A DNA stretch of 64,000 bases, taken from the NCBI RefSeq assembly GCF_021730395.1, contig NC_069362.1:64869501-64933500 (forward strand). The letters are read 5' to 3'. This document shows, in pieces, positions 47,444 through 58,037 of the stretch. Every line of letters starts with the position of its first letter. Position 1 is the stretch's first letter. The notes under the pieces were generated by a model. The model made no database searches. It was given only the letters and a program-made list of their open reading frames with translations, and was not told the DNA's origin. The position numbers were made by a program, and so were the translations under genes. Source of the stretch: Mercenaria mercenaria. Lineage: Eukaryota; Mollusca; Bivalvia; Venerida; Veneridae.

Positions 47444-47969
47444 TTATTATACCCCCACCAAACATGTTTGGGGAGGGGGGCTATATAGGAGTCAGTTTTG
47501 TCGCGTCACGTCCAGTCGCATCCCGAAATCTATATCTCAATTATTACTAAATGGATTTGATTCAAACTTAAAATAGATGTTCCACCTTATCACCCACATC
47601 ATGTGACACAAGGTGCATAACTCTGACACCAATTTTTCATGAGTTATGCCCCCTTTTACTTAGAATTTAATGTTAATTTTGATGCATTTTCACTATATCT
47701 CAGTTATTACTAAACGGATTTGATTCAAACTTAAAACAGATGTTTCACCTTATCACCCAAATACTTCTTTGAATCAATAATAGCTAGAACCTTGATATTT
47801 GTCTGTAATGTCTACCATAATTTTTCAAATTATTGCCTTAGGTTCAAAAGTGTGTGTGACATGTGTATAATATAGGCTAACAAAGAAGAAACCTAACTCT
47901 GTACTTATACAAACACACTTGAAGCTTTGTACACAGGTGAGTGCTTTAGGGTCAATGACCCTCTTGTTT
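47444..47969 (+). mobile_element. Family H element
   Basis: The 5' end TTATTATACCCCCACCAAAC folds on GTTTGGGGAGGGGGGCTATA. Two units carry ATCTCAATTATTACTAAATG and GATTTGATTCAAACTTAAAA. The 3' end is CACAGGTGAGTGCTT, hairpin GGGTCAATGACCC, then TCTTGTTT. Confidence 0.8.
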
Positions 47970-48167
47970 AATGTTGTTAGTATTTTCTACATGGGGAAGG
48001 AATGAATTCATGATTGAAAATCTGGGAAATTAAAAGTGGTAATTTGAAAATTGGACCCGGTTTGGTTAGCCGTTACCTGTGTATGAAACAGAAAGTAAAA
48101 GGATAAAAATTTGTGTTGTTACAAACTTTCTATCAGATAATTTGTTTTTAATGTTAATGGTGTTTTT

Positions 48168-48960
48168 AGCTCCACTATTTTGACTTTATCAAAAATTTTA
48201 ACAAAAAATTCTAATTTAAAAAGGGGCATAATTCTGTCAAAATTCAAATCAGAGTTATGGGGATTGTTTCTCCTGGTGTAGACTTTGATGGTAAATAGGT
48301 ATTTTAAGTTTCAAGTCAAAAGCTTTGATAGTAACAGAGATATTTGACTTTATCAAAAACTTCAAAAACTTTAACCATAAAAGCAAAATAGATCTCGAGT
48401 TATGGAACCTGTTCAGTGTAAGTCAGTTTATCACAGTGAATAAGTGTGTGAAGTTTCAATCCATTCCCACAAGTGGATATTAAGATACCAGCTTACATAC
48501 AAAAACTTAACCAAATTGGGACGCACAGGGGAGACCAATAATTCTAAAAATATTAAATCTAAGTTAAAAAGGGGCATAATTCTGTCAAAATTCAAATCAG
48601 AGTTATGGGAATTGTGTCTCCTGGTGTAGACTTTGATAGCAAATAATTATTTTGAGTTTCAAGTCAAAAGCTTTAATAGTAACAGAGATATTTGACTTTA
48701 TCAAATTTTTTGAAAAAATTCTAAGTTATAAAGGGGCATAATTCTGTCAAAATTCAAATCAGAGTTATGGGGATTGTTTCTCCTGGTGTAGACTTTGACG
48801 ATAAATAAGTATTTTAAGTTTCAAGTCAATAGCTTCGATAGTAACAGAGATATTTGACTTTAGCAAAAACTTTAACCAAAAATTCTAAGTTAAAAAGGGG
48901 CATAATTCTGTCAAAATTCAATCAGAATTATATCTAATTTTGACACGGTACTAACTGCAT
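48168..48960 (-). repeat. Family B-type unit array, inverted partner of 50960-51300
   Basis: Four to five units with GGGGCATAATTCTGTCAAAA and AAGTTTCAAGTCAAAAGC. An extra block (48366-48540: ATAGATCTCGAGTTATGGAA, CAGTTTATCACAGTGAATAA, CCACAAGTGGATAT) is shared, inverted, with 51150-51290. No clean ends. Confidence 0.65.
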
Positions 48961-49040
48961 AATTGTCACATGTCTACATGTATTCAAAATTTAATAAAGG
49001 CGTTAAGCAAACAAGTTTAAAGCTAGCAGACTGTTATTGA

Positions 49041-50346
49041 TTTTTAGCTCGACTATTCGAAGAATAAGTAGAGCTATCCTACTCACCACGGCGTCGGCGT
49101 CGGTGTCGGCGTCGGCATCGGCGTCACACCCTGGTTAAGTTTTTCGTACCAGTCCACATTTTGACAAAGTCTTTTGAGATAAAGCTTTGAAACTTTCAAC
49201 ACTTGTTTACCATCACCATGTCCAGTTATAGGCAAGAGTACATAACTCTGTCAAGCGTTTTGACTGAATTATGGCCCCTTTTGACTTAGAAATCTTGGTT
49301 AAGTTTTTCGTACCAGTTCATATTTTGACAAAGTCTTTTGAGATAAAGCTTTGAAACTTTCAGCACTTGTTTACCATCACCATGTTCAGTTGTAGGCAAG
49401 AGTACATAACTCCATCAAGCATTTTGGTTGAACTATGGCCCCTTTTTGACTTAGAAATCTTGGTTAAGTTTTTCGTACCAGTCCACATTTTGACAAAGTC
49501 TTTTGAGATAAAGCTTTGAAACTTTCAACACTTGTTTACCATCACAATGTCCAGTTGTAGGCAAGAGTACATAACTCCATCAAGCATTTTGACTGAATTA
49601 TGGCCCCTTTAGACTTAGAAATCTAGGTTAAGTTTTCCATACCAGTTTATATTTTGTGTAAAGTGTTTGACATATGGCTTTGAAACTTTTATATCTTGTT
49701 CAGTATAATAGTCTCTATCAATAGGCAAGAGTACGTAACTCTCTCATCTTTTTTGGCTGAATTATGGCCCTTTTTGAACTTGGAAATTGGTTCTGTTTTG
49801 TAAATGTCCATGTTTTGTCAAGACTATTTGACATATGGCTTTTAAACTTTAAACACTTGTTTATCATTATGATTTCCATCTGTAGGCAAGAGTACATAAC
49901 TCTGACAATTATTTTGACTGAATTATGGCCCTTTTTGGACTTTGAGTTTTGTTCAATTTTTCTTACAAGTCAGCGTTTTGTCAAAACTGTTTGAACTGTG
50001 GCTTTGAAACTTTTAACACTAGTTTATCAACATGATTTCCATCTGTAGGCAAGAGTACATAACTCTGTCAACTATTTTGACTGAATTATGGCCCTTTTTG
50101 GACTTAGAAATTAGTTAAATTTTTCATATAAGTCCATGTTCTGCCTAACATATAACTTAACATATTTGCCATCATGGTCACACATTGCCATTTAGTGCAA
50201 GACTAATCGAAATCCACAAATACAGGAACATTTTTTGTTTAATCCATTTTTTTGTTTAGTCTGAAAATCTATGGAAATATTTTGACCCCATTCTTCAATC
50301 AATTCTTCGAATAGTCGAGCGCGCTGTCATCCGACAGCTCTTGTTT
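49041..50346 (+). mobile_element. Family B element, complete
   Basis: The 5' end TTTTTAGCTCGACTATTCG is followed by AGTAGAGCTATCCTACTCAC and a CGGCGTCGGCGTCGG-type stretch. Six or seven units of about 160 bp carry AAGTTTTTCGTACCAGTCCA, TTGAGATAAAGCTTTGAAAC and GAATTATGGCCCC. The 3' end is CGAATAGTCGAGC (5' end inverted), hairpin GCTGTCATCCGACAGC, then TCTTGTTT. Confidence 0.88.
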
Positions 50347-50424
50347 GTCATAGTTGTCATGGCAAAGGTGTTAAAGTACACAGGTACATGCAGTTTTAAC
50401 GCTGGTTATGATCAAATTAAATAA

Positions 50425-50960
50425 CATCCGCAGACTCGTTTGTCTGTTTGTTTGTTTTTTTTCAATTCCCATAACTCTGATTTAAATTTTGACAGAGTTT
50501 TGTCCCTTTTTAACTTGGAATCTTTTTTACTGGCAAAGCTCTAATTCAGAGTCAAGCACTGAGAAAAGTTGAGCGCGCTGTTGTTAAAATTATGGCCCCT
50601 GAAATAGTCCAAAATGCACATTTTCACCTTACCTAGCCCAAAAAGTATTTGATGTAAATTCATGAAACTTTGCTCGAGTCTTTATCATGATGTGACCAGT
50701 TCCACACTTAGCATTGTTCTTGGAAAATCTTAGCGCTTATTACAGAGTTATGGCCCTTGAAATAGTCAAAATAGCGGATTTTTTGTTTGTGATGCTCATA
50801 GGTCAAAAAGTATATGGCCTAGAATAATGAATCCTTTTCATAAAATGTTTGTTGAGGCTATACCACCTTAAGACTGCAAACATTTGAATTATAGCCCCTT
50901 ATTTGTGACAAATGTACCAGTGGGGGCACACCCAGGGTGTCCTACAGACATTCTAGTTGA
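50425..50960 (+). repeat. Two joined 3' fragments of tandem-array elements
   Basis: Bases 50490-50578 match the 3' part of the element at 3341 (TGGCAAAGCTCTAATTCAGA, AAAGTTGAGCGCGCTGT). Bases 50579-50960 are another family with TTATGGCCCCTGAAATAGTC repeated at about 180 bp. It ends GGTGTCCTACAGACATTCTA, a weak hairpin plus TTCTAG terminus. Confidence 0.55.
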
Positions 50961-51300
50961 TAAAGTCAAATATCTCTGTTACTATCAAAGCTATTGACTT
51001 GAAACTTAAAATACTTATTTACTATCAAAGTCTACACTAGGAGAAACAATCGCCATAACTCTGATTTGAATTTTGACAGAATTATGCCCCTTTTACACTT
51101 AGATTTGATATTTTTAGAATTATTGGACTCCCCTGTGCGTACCGATTTGGTTAAGTTTTTGTATGTAAGCTGGTATCTTAGTATCCACTTGTGGGAATGG
51201 ATTGAAACTTCACACACTTATTCACTGTGATAAACTGACTTACACTGCACAGGTTCCATAACTCGAGATCTATTTTGCTTTAATTCCATGTATAACAACT
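50960..51300 (+). repeat. Family B-type unit, inverted partner of 48168-48960
   Basis: Carries TATCTCTGTTACTATCAAAG, ACTCTGATTTGAATTTTGAC and ATATCCACTTGTGGGAATGG-like sequence, inverted relative to 48366-48640. The pair flanks the complete family B element at 49041. Confidence 0.65.
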
Positions 51301-51860
51301 TGGTGACCTTGACCTTGGGTATAATGGGCCCAGCCCCTGCACGTACTTTGTTTGAATACTGTGAAGTAAGCTTGAACTGCATGGTGTATCCCTACATAAA
51401 ATTCATACAGTACTCAAGTACTGAAAAAGTACATCACTAAAATGTAAAATTTAGTACATACATCAATAAAAGATGTACAAGTAAGTATTAAGGAACATTC
51501 TAAAACTAAAACACTGGGACCCTTAAAGTGTGAACATCAAGCTTTATTTACAAAGGAATTTGCAAACAGTTGATAACATGATTAAATCAAAATCACATTA
51601 CGATTTAGAACTTTGAATAAATTAACTGAATTTCTAGATAAAATACAGTCAAAATACTGCAATAAAAATCAATCAGCTGAAATGCCATACATCATGTCTC
51701 ATCCATGCAGGTTTATAGGCCTATCTCTTCTCTGCCTCCACAATGGTTCTTCCTGTCTCTGACTTTGACTTTCTAACTGACTGGTTCTTTGTCTCAGTTC
51801 AACTAGGTCCTTACTTTTCAGACAGTGGGATCCTGTCGACATGCAGAAATGACTGAGGTT
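51301..51860. other. No gene seen
   Basis: AT-rich spacer; only short open frames. Confidence 0.4.
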
Positions 51861-51861
51861 C

Positions 51862-52195
51862 TGCTACTACTATCTGAGGGTCATTGGTTTAAGTCCCTGT
51901 CTGGCTGCACAGTTTTCTCACCCTGTGACATTTGGCGCCAAACGAGGGACCATGACAGCATTACACTGGTTTGTCTCTGACGCCTGTAATTGCTTATATA
52001 TATTATGTACCCGCTGAAATTTGAGGACAAATTTCATATTGGCGGGGAAATATGACATGGTATAGAACTTGAATATTAAAACTTGGAGAAAGTGTGTAGG
52101 CGCCCTGGTAGCTCAGTCGGTATAGCATCCGAACGGTATTCCAAGGCCCTGGGTTTGAGTCCCAGTATGGCTGCACATTTTCTTGCCCTTTGACG
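51862..52195 (+). repeat. Two related tRNA-derived repeat heads
   Basis: At about 52100-52175, GGTAGCTCAGTCGGTATAGC (A-box region) and CTGGGTTTGAGTCCCAG (T arm with B box) are followed by TATGGCTGCACATTTTCTTG. At 51862-51935 a decayed relative keeps GTTTAAGTCCCTGTCTGGCT and GCACAGTTTTCTCACCCTG. The acceptor stem does not close, so these are SINE-type sequences rather than tRNA genes. Confidence 0.65.
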
Positions 52196-52534
52196 TATAC
52201 CAACTCTTTACAACAATACATTGCAAAGAAAACACAAAATGTGTAATTAACTTACTTTAAATCATGTAACAAATATTTTGAAAGATATTCACAACTAGCT
52301 GTTTATCAGTATGTAAACACATTAAAAAGAAAGTTTATTTATAACTGAAATGACCAGTTAGAAACAAAGAAATGTGCGGGTATTCTTAGGGAAATAAAAG
52401 GGGTTTGGTATTAATTAATATTTGTATTATTAATTTAAAATCTCTCTCTCTGTCTCTCTCAAAATTGGTAAAGTTGCCAAAGAAAACACAAAGCTGCCCG
52501 GAGTTCTACATGAAGGTTGCAGCCATATATTGAA

Positions 52535-53700
52535 CAAGAGCTCGTCGAACATGAAATGCCCCCCTTGATACATTCAGTAATTGCACAAGGAACAAAAATT
52601 ATTTGCTCACTGTAAACAAAAGTTCTACTGTTCTGGTTCAATGTGACATTGACCTTTGACCTATTGACCTCAAAATCAACAGGGGTCATCTGCTGGTCAT
52701 GATCAACTTCCCTATTAAGTTTAGTGATCCTAGGCCCAAGCGTTCTCAAGGTATCATCCGGAAAGGGTTTAACTGTTCTGGGTCAATGTGACCTTGACCT
52801 TTAGCCTACAGACCTCAAAATCTATAGGGGTCATCTACAGGTCATGACCAACCTCCGTGTCAAGTTTCATGATCCTAGGCCCAAGCGTTCTCAAGTTATT
52901 GTTTGGAAAGGGTTTAAATGTTCAGGGTCACTGTAACCTTGACCTTTGACCTACTGACCTTAAAATCAATAGGGGTCATCTGCTGGTCATGATGAACCTT
53001 TCTATCATCTTTCATGACCCTTGGCCCAAGCGTTCTCAAGTTATCGTCCAGAACCGTTTAACTGTTCCTGGCCAATCTGACCTTGAACTTTGACCAAATA
53101 ACCTCAAAATCAATAGGGGTCATCTGCTGGTTATAATCAATCTCCCTATCAATTTTCTTGAGTTATCGCCCGGAAACTGTTTTACTGTTCCTGGTCACTG
53201 TGACCTTGACCTTTGACCTACTGACCTCAAAATCATTGGGGTCATCTGCTGGTCATGACCAACCTCCCTATTAACTTTCACGATCCTAGGCCCAAGCAAT
53301 CTTGAGTTATCATCCAGAAACCGTTTAACTGTTCCGGGTCACTGTGACCTTGAACTTTGATATACTGACCTCAAAATAATAGGGGTCATCTGCTGGTCAT
53401 GATCAACCTCCCTATCAACTTTCATGATCCTAGGCCTAAGCGTTTTTGAGTTATCATCCGGAAACCGTTTAACAGTTCAGGGTCACTGTGACCTTTCCCT
53501 TTGACATACATACCTCAAAATCAATAGGGGTCATCTGCAGGTGATGATCAACCTTCCTGTCAACTTTCATGATCCTAGGCCCAAGCGTTCTTGAGTTATC
53601 ATCCAGATTGGTCTACATACAGATCGACTGACAGACAGACCGACCGACAGACCGACATCTGCAAAACAATATACCCCTCCTTCTTCGAAGGGGGGCATAA
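52535..53700 (-). mobile_element. Family F element inserted in a 50-bp minisatellite
   Basis: Read on the minus strand it starts TATGCCCCCCTTCGAAGAAG (foldback with GGAGGGGTATA). It has eight units of about 140 bp with AAGGTCAAGGTCACAGTGAC, GATGACCCCTATTGATTTTG and GGCCTAGGATCATGAAA-type phrases. It ends AAGGGGGGCATTTCATG (5' end inverted), CGACGAGCTC and TTGT. Left host CATATATTGA and right host TTACAGGTCTGTCC rejoin to the minisatellite phrase seen at about 53937, placing the insertion between two T residues with no duplication. Confidence 0.85.
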
Positions 53701-54130
53701 TTACAGGTCTGTCCAAGTGTTCTACATGGATGTCAAAGTCTTATATTCAATTACAGGTCTGTCCAAGTGTTCTACATGGATGTCAAAGTCTTATATTCAA
53801 TTACAGGTCTGTCCAAGTGTTCTACATTGATGTCAAAGTCTTATATTCAATTACAGGTCTGTCCAAGAGTTCTACATGAAGGTCGCACTTGTATTTGATG
53901 TTGCATGTCTGTTCTGTATGTTGGTCATGGCCCTATATTGAATTCCAGGTCTGTCCCAGATTTCTACATGGTAGTCACACTCGTATTTCATATTGCATAT
54001 CTTTTCTCTATGTTGGTCATGGCCAATATATTGAATTACAGCTCTCACAGTCCAAGAGTTCTACTTGGGGTTCACAACCATATATTGTATTATAGGTCTG
54101 TCCGAGAGTACTACATGGGAAGTCACAACC
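53701..54130 (+). repeat. 50-bp minisatellite
   Basis: Near-identical 50-bp units start at 53701, 53751, 53801 and 53851 (TTACAGGTCTGTCCAAGTGT, ACATGGATGTCAAAGTC), then decay to about 54130. The array also continues left of the family F insertion (52499-52534). CAGGTGAGT at 54211 resembles a splice donor but no exon can be supported. Confidence 0.88.
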
Positions 54131-54239
54131 AAGATCATACCGAAGTTGCAGTTCCACGAGTCATCCCAAGGGATTTAGCCTGACCTGAAAGATAAAGTGT
54201 CAGCTGATTCAGGTGAGTTTAGCAGGAATGTACTACTTT

Positions 54240-54605
54240 ATTTTATAACTCAATTATTCGACCAGGCAGTGGAAACGGTTACGGTGTCATACCCCTATTA
54301 AGTTTTGCATGCAAATTCATATCTAAGACTTGTTAACAATTGTATATATTAGATTGAAACTTTACTCAATGCTTCCTAGTCACCAAACCTACTGAAATAA
54401 AAAAGGAGGTAACTCTTAGATGAATTATAAACAAATTATGGCAGTGTTTCAGATTAGAATGTTTATTTAAAAGTTTTGAGTGCAGCTATCAAACTGTATT
54501 ATGGTAAAAAAAGAAGTACTGAAGCTGTACACAATGCTTCCCAACTATCAAACCTACTGAAATAAAACAGTAAAATAACTCCTGCTTGAACTTAATTCAA
54601 ATTAT
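54240..54605 (+). repeat. Decayed family B-like units
   Basis: Contains CTCAATTATTCGACCAGGCA (a diverged family B start), CTATTAAGTTTTGCATGCAA, and two units with CAATGCTTCCxAxCTATCAA and AAATTATGGCAG. Confidence 0.5.
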
Positions 54606-54609
54606 GGTA

Positions 54610-55898
54610 TTTTTAGCTCACCTGAGCACAAAGTGCTTGGGGTGAGCTATTGTGATTGCTCACCATCCAGCGTCTGTCTGGCGCCCACACTTTCCTTTAA
54701 ACAACATTTCCTCCTAAACCACAAGGCTAATTTTAATGAAAGTTTGTAGGGATGTTCTTTGGATGGTCATCTTTAAAAATCGTTCAATGAATTGAATTCA
54801 TTACAGAACTGTGGTTGCCATGGCAACCGAAAGGAAAAACTTTAAAAATCTTGTTCAAAACAAGAGGTCGTAGGGCTTTTATATTTGGTATGTAGCATCA
54901 TCTAGTGGTCCTCTACCAAGATTGTCAAATTATCTCCCTAGGGTCAAGTATTACCCCGCCCTGGTGGTCACATGGTTTGCATAAACTTATATAGAGGGAA
55001 AAACCCTGATAATCTTCTTGTCCAAAACCACAGGGCCAAGGGCTTTTATATTTGGTATGTAGCATCATCTAGTGGTGCTCCACCAATATTGTTCAAATTA
55101 TCCCCTTAAGGTCAAATATGGCCCCACCCTGGGGGTCACATGGTTTACATAAACTTATATAGGGAAAAACTTTGAAAATTTTCTTGTCAAAACCAAAGGG
55201 CCTAGGGCTCTGATATTTAATATAAAGCATCACCTAGTGGTCCTCTACTAAGATTGTTCAAATTATGCCCCTGGGGTCAAATATGGCCCCGCCCCATGGG
55301 GCACATAGTTTAAATAGAAAGTTTAAATGTACAGTGAAAAACCTTTAAAAATATTCTTGTCTTAAACCATAAGGCCCAGAGCTTAGATATTTAGTGTTAT
55401 GCTGTAGTGGTTCTCTACCAAGATTGTTCAAACCATGACCCTGGGGTCAGTATAGGCCACGCCCAGTTGGTCCCTTGTTTTACATAGACTTATTTGTTTT
55501 TGAAGCAAAGGCAAAGAAATTTGGACCACAAACATAATTTTTGATACAGGTTTCAATATTCATCTCGAATAGCCTTAATCATGACCTGCTGACCTACTTT
55601 CTTGTTTTTGAAGGTAAAGCCTAGAAATTTGGACCACGTTTATAACTTTTGATACTGATTTCAATACTCTTCTTTAATATTCTTACCCTGAACTACATAC
55701 TTTCTTGTTTTTGAAGCTACAGCAAAGAAATTTGGACAACCAGTTTAATTTTTAAACAAAGTTCAGTAGTTATGTTGAATAATCTTTACCATGAGCTACT
55801 CACCTAGTTTTTGTTAGTGAAGCTTAAAGTAAAGAAATTTGTTTAGCAAGCAACTTAACTCAGGTGAGCGATAAAGGGCCATTATGGCCCTCTTGTTT
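54610..55898 (+). mobile_element. Family A element, complete
   Basis: The 5' end TTTTTAGCTCACCTGAGCAC folds on GTGCTTGGGGTGAGCT. Units of about 155 bp carry TATTTGGTATGTAGCATCAT, CTAGTGGTCCTCTACCAAGA and GGCCCCGCCC. The 3' end is CAGGTGAGCGATAAA, hairpin GGGCCATTATGGCCC, then TCTTGTTT. Confidence 0.88.
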
Positions 55899-56635
55899 TT
55901 TAACATAGAAAATTCAGTAAAAGTGTTGTGTGCAACTTATTGTCAAGCTATATCTCAGTAACAATTACATATTGGATTGAAACATCACACACAACTTTTT
56001 CCTCATCAATTTAGAGAGCTCTTGTATTAATGATTTCAAGTTATTGCCCTTGTCTCACTTAGAAATTTTGGTTAAGGCTTACAAGCAAGTTATTAGTCCC
56101 CTACTGTGTAACACCTGAAGGGACCATAGATGCCCTCCGTCCATCCGTCTGTCTGTGTGCAAATCTAGATCCTGCAATTACTCAAAAAGTATTCAAGCTA
56201 GGTTCATAAAACTTGGTATGTGAATAGTGGGCAATATATAGATTATGCACATACATGACTAGCTTGTAGGTCAAGTGTCAAGGTTCCTACTGAAGGTCAA
56301 GTAAAAATTGTTTCTGCTCCATAACTTTTATATGCATTGATTGATTATCTTAGTGCTACGCAGAAATGTTCCCCAAGAAGAGACAAAGTTTCAACACATG
56401 ACATATGCTTGTCAGTCAAGGGTCAAGGTCACTATTGAAAGTTTTTCATTGGTAGGGGACTTCTTTATTGTCACTGCAATACTCCATCACTTGTTAACAC
56501 TGTCATAATAAGATTTAGATTTTAATAAAGTAAAATCAATAACTCAGTTATGTAGTCTTGCTAAGTTATGGCCCTTGTCCAGTTATGAAGTTTTGGAATT
56601 GCCGAGCACACTGTCTTATGGACAGCGCATGTTTA
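55899..56635 (+). repeat. Fragments of further tandem-array elements
   Basis: TTAGTCCCCTACTGTGTAAC at 56094 with CCGTCCATCCGTCTGTCTGT looks like a 5' region, and CACTGTCTTATGGACAGCGC then ATGTTT at 56609-56633 like a family B 3' end, so this is a patchwork of decayed copies. Confidence 0.5.
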
Positions 56636-57684
56636 GTCTCAGAATAGTTGTTCTTTTCATGGGAATATTTTTTCATAGAGATAGGTTTTTATGCTTGCCC
56701 AATTTCAGAATAATGTAGTCCACAATTCTATTTATAACAGTTATTATTAAATTCTTTTAAAAAAGAAAACAACAACATACCTTTTACTTTTATTTGCATA
56801 TACACTGGGTAACATGTTGTTTTTTAAAACTGTATCAATATTTCAGTTGTGTCTGTAACCAAGAAGTTTGTTTTTGGCCTGATTTCTAGAGATCTTCATG
56901 AAGAAATCGTCAACTATCAATTATGCAGCAAGGCAGAATATCCCGATCACACTTAGGAAGGAGGCGTTTCCTTGCACTGTCAACACCTGCACTGTCATTG
57001 TAGAATCTGCTACACAGTAATGCTGACACTGAGTGTTGCTTGACTGTAATTATCTGGAAAATTCAGACAGTTGATTGAAATAATTTATCAAATAGTAATT
57101 ATAATAATAATGTATTTTTTTCAAGAGGCAACACAGTTGGACATGCCCAGTCTTCCCTGTGAGCCTCTGTAATATTTACATGTATACAGTTACAAGATTG
57201 ACAATGTTTAAGAAAATATACAATGAGAGATTACATATAAAGGTAAACAATAACACAGTAAAGATATGTCATGAAATGATTAATAATTTTGAAGTGAACT
57301 GAATGAATACTAAAGACTCACAGGACTGTAACAGTTTTTTGCCCACGTAATGTACAGAAGATTTGTGTAGTGATGTTAAAGTTTTACATAAAATGGGATA
57401 AAAATTAAACACCTTGATAGTTTCTCTTTGTTCCTTTTAATAACATATTTCTTGATTCAAAAAACGTCATTTTATGGAAATAACATAATGCAGGTGATAA
57501 AACAAAACCGGCACTATTATGTTGTTTTAGACTTTGTAACGTCATGACGTACTTCCTGTTTATGGACGTAAAGTTCCCACACTTTGTTAGTACGCTACTA
57601 TAAGAAAAAAGTGCTATAAGAATATCATTAATTTTGTTTGAATTTATTTTTACTATTATTTGTTGAATATGGTAATTGCAAGAA
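56636..57684. other. No supported gene; possible isolated exon
   Basis: AT-rich. At 56887 TTTCTAG precedes a short frame from ATG 56900 (about 40 residues, MKKSSTINYAARQ), like an acceptor plus exon start, but it matches no family I know and may be chance. 57405-57700 is a short minus-strand frame without a recognised domain. Confidence 0.3.
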
Positions 57685-57836
57685 AAAGATTCAGTCACTG
57701 GCTGTAGGTGCAGATGGGAATATCTGGCTCTTGGGTAACTGTTAATGCGGCAACTTGGCTGAGCCTCGTTACTGCTTAAACAGTTACCCTCGAGCCAGAT
57801 ATTCCCATCTGCACCTACAACTAGTGAAAGAATCTT
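57685..57836. repeat. Foldback palindrome, about 58-bp arms
   Basis: The left arm AAGATTCAGTCACTGGCTGT ... GGGTAACTGTT is inverted in AACAGTTACCCTCGAGCCAG ... GAAAGAATCTT. The loop reads AATGCGGCAACTTGGCTGAG plus CCTCGTTACTGCTTA. There are only a few mismatches between the arms. Confidence 0.9.
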
Positions 57837-58037
57837 ATAGAATGTACCTGCTCAGACATCTCTTACTTGTTCAGATTTTCATAATCTTGGGCTGTTAAAA
57901 ATTGAGGATACAGTCAAACAGCTGAGTCTAAATCATGTTCATAAGATTTATCATGACAAATGTCCAACAAACATGAAAGATAACTTTGTCAGAAAAGCCC
58001 ATGTTCACACTTATTGTACAAGGAGACACAAGTTCAG

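Noticed and set aside
52098-52175. A tRNA gene
   Set aside because: The B box and T arm are good but the acceptor stem and anticodon arm do not form, and a decayed relative lies nearby; SINE-derived.
56900-57022. A short exon starting MKKSSTINYAARQ
   Set aside because: An acceptor-like TTTCTAG precedes it, but there is no family match, no partner exon and no codon evidence; kept only as a note.
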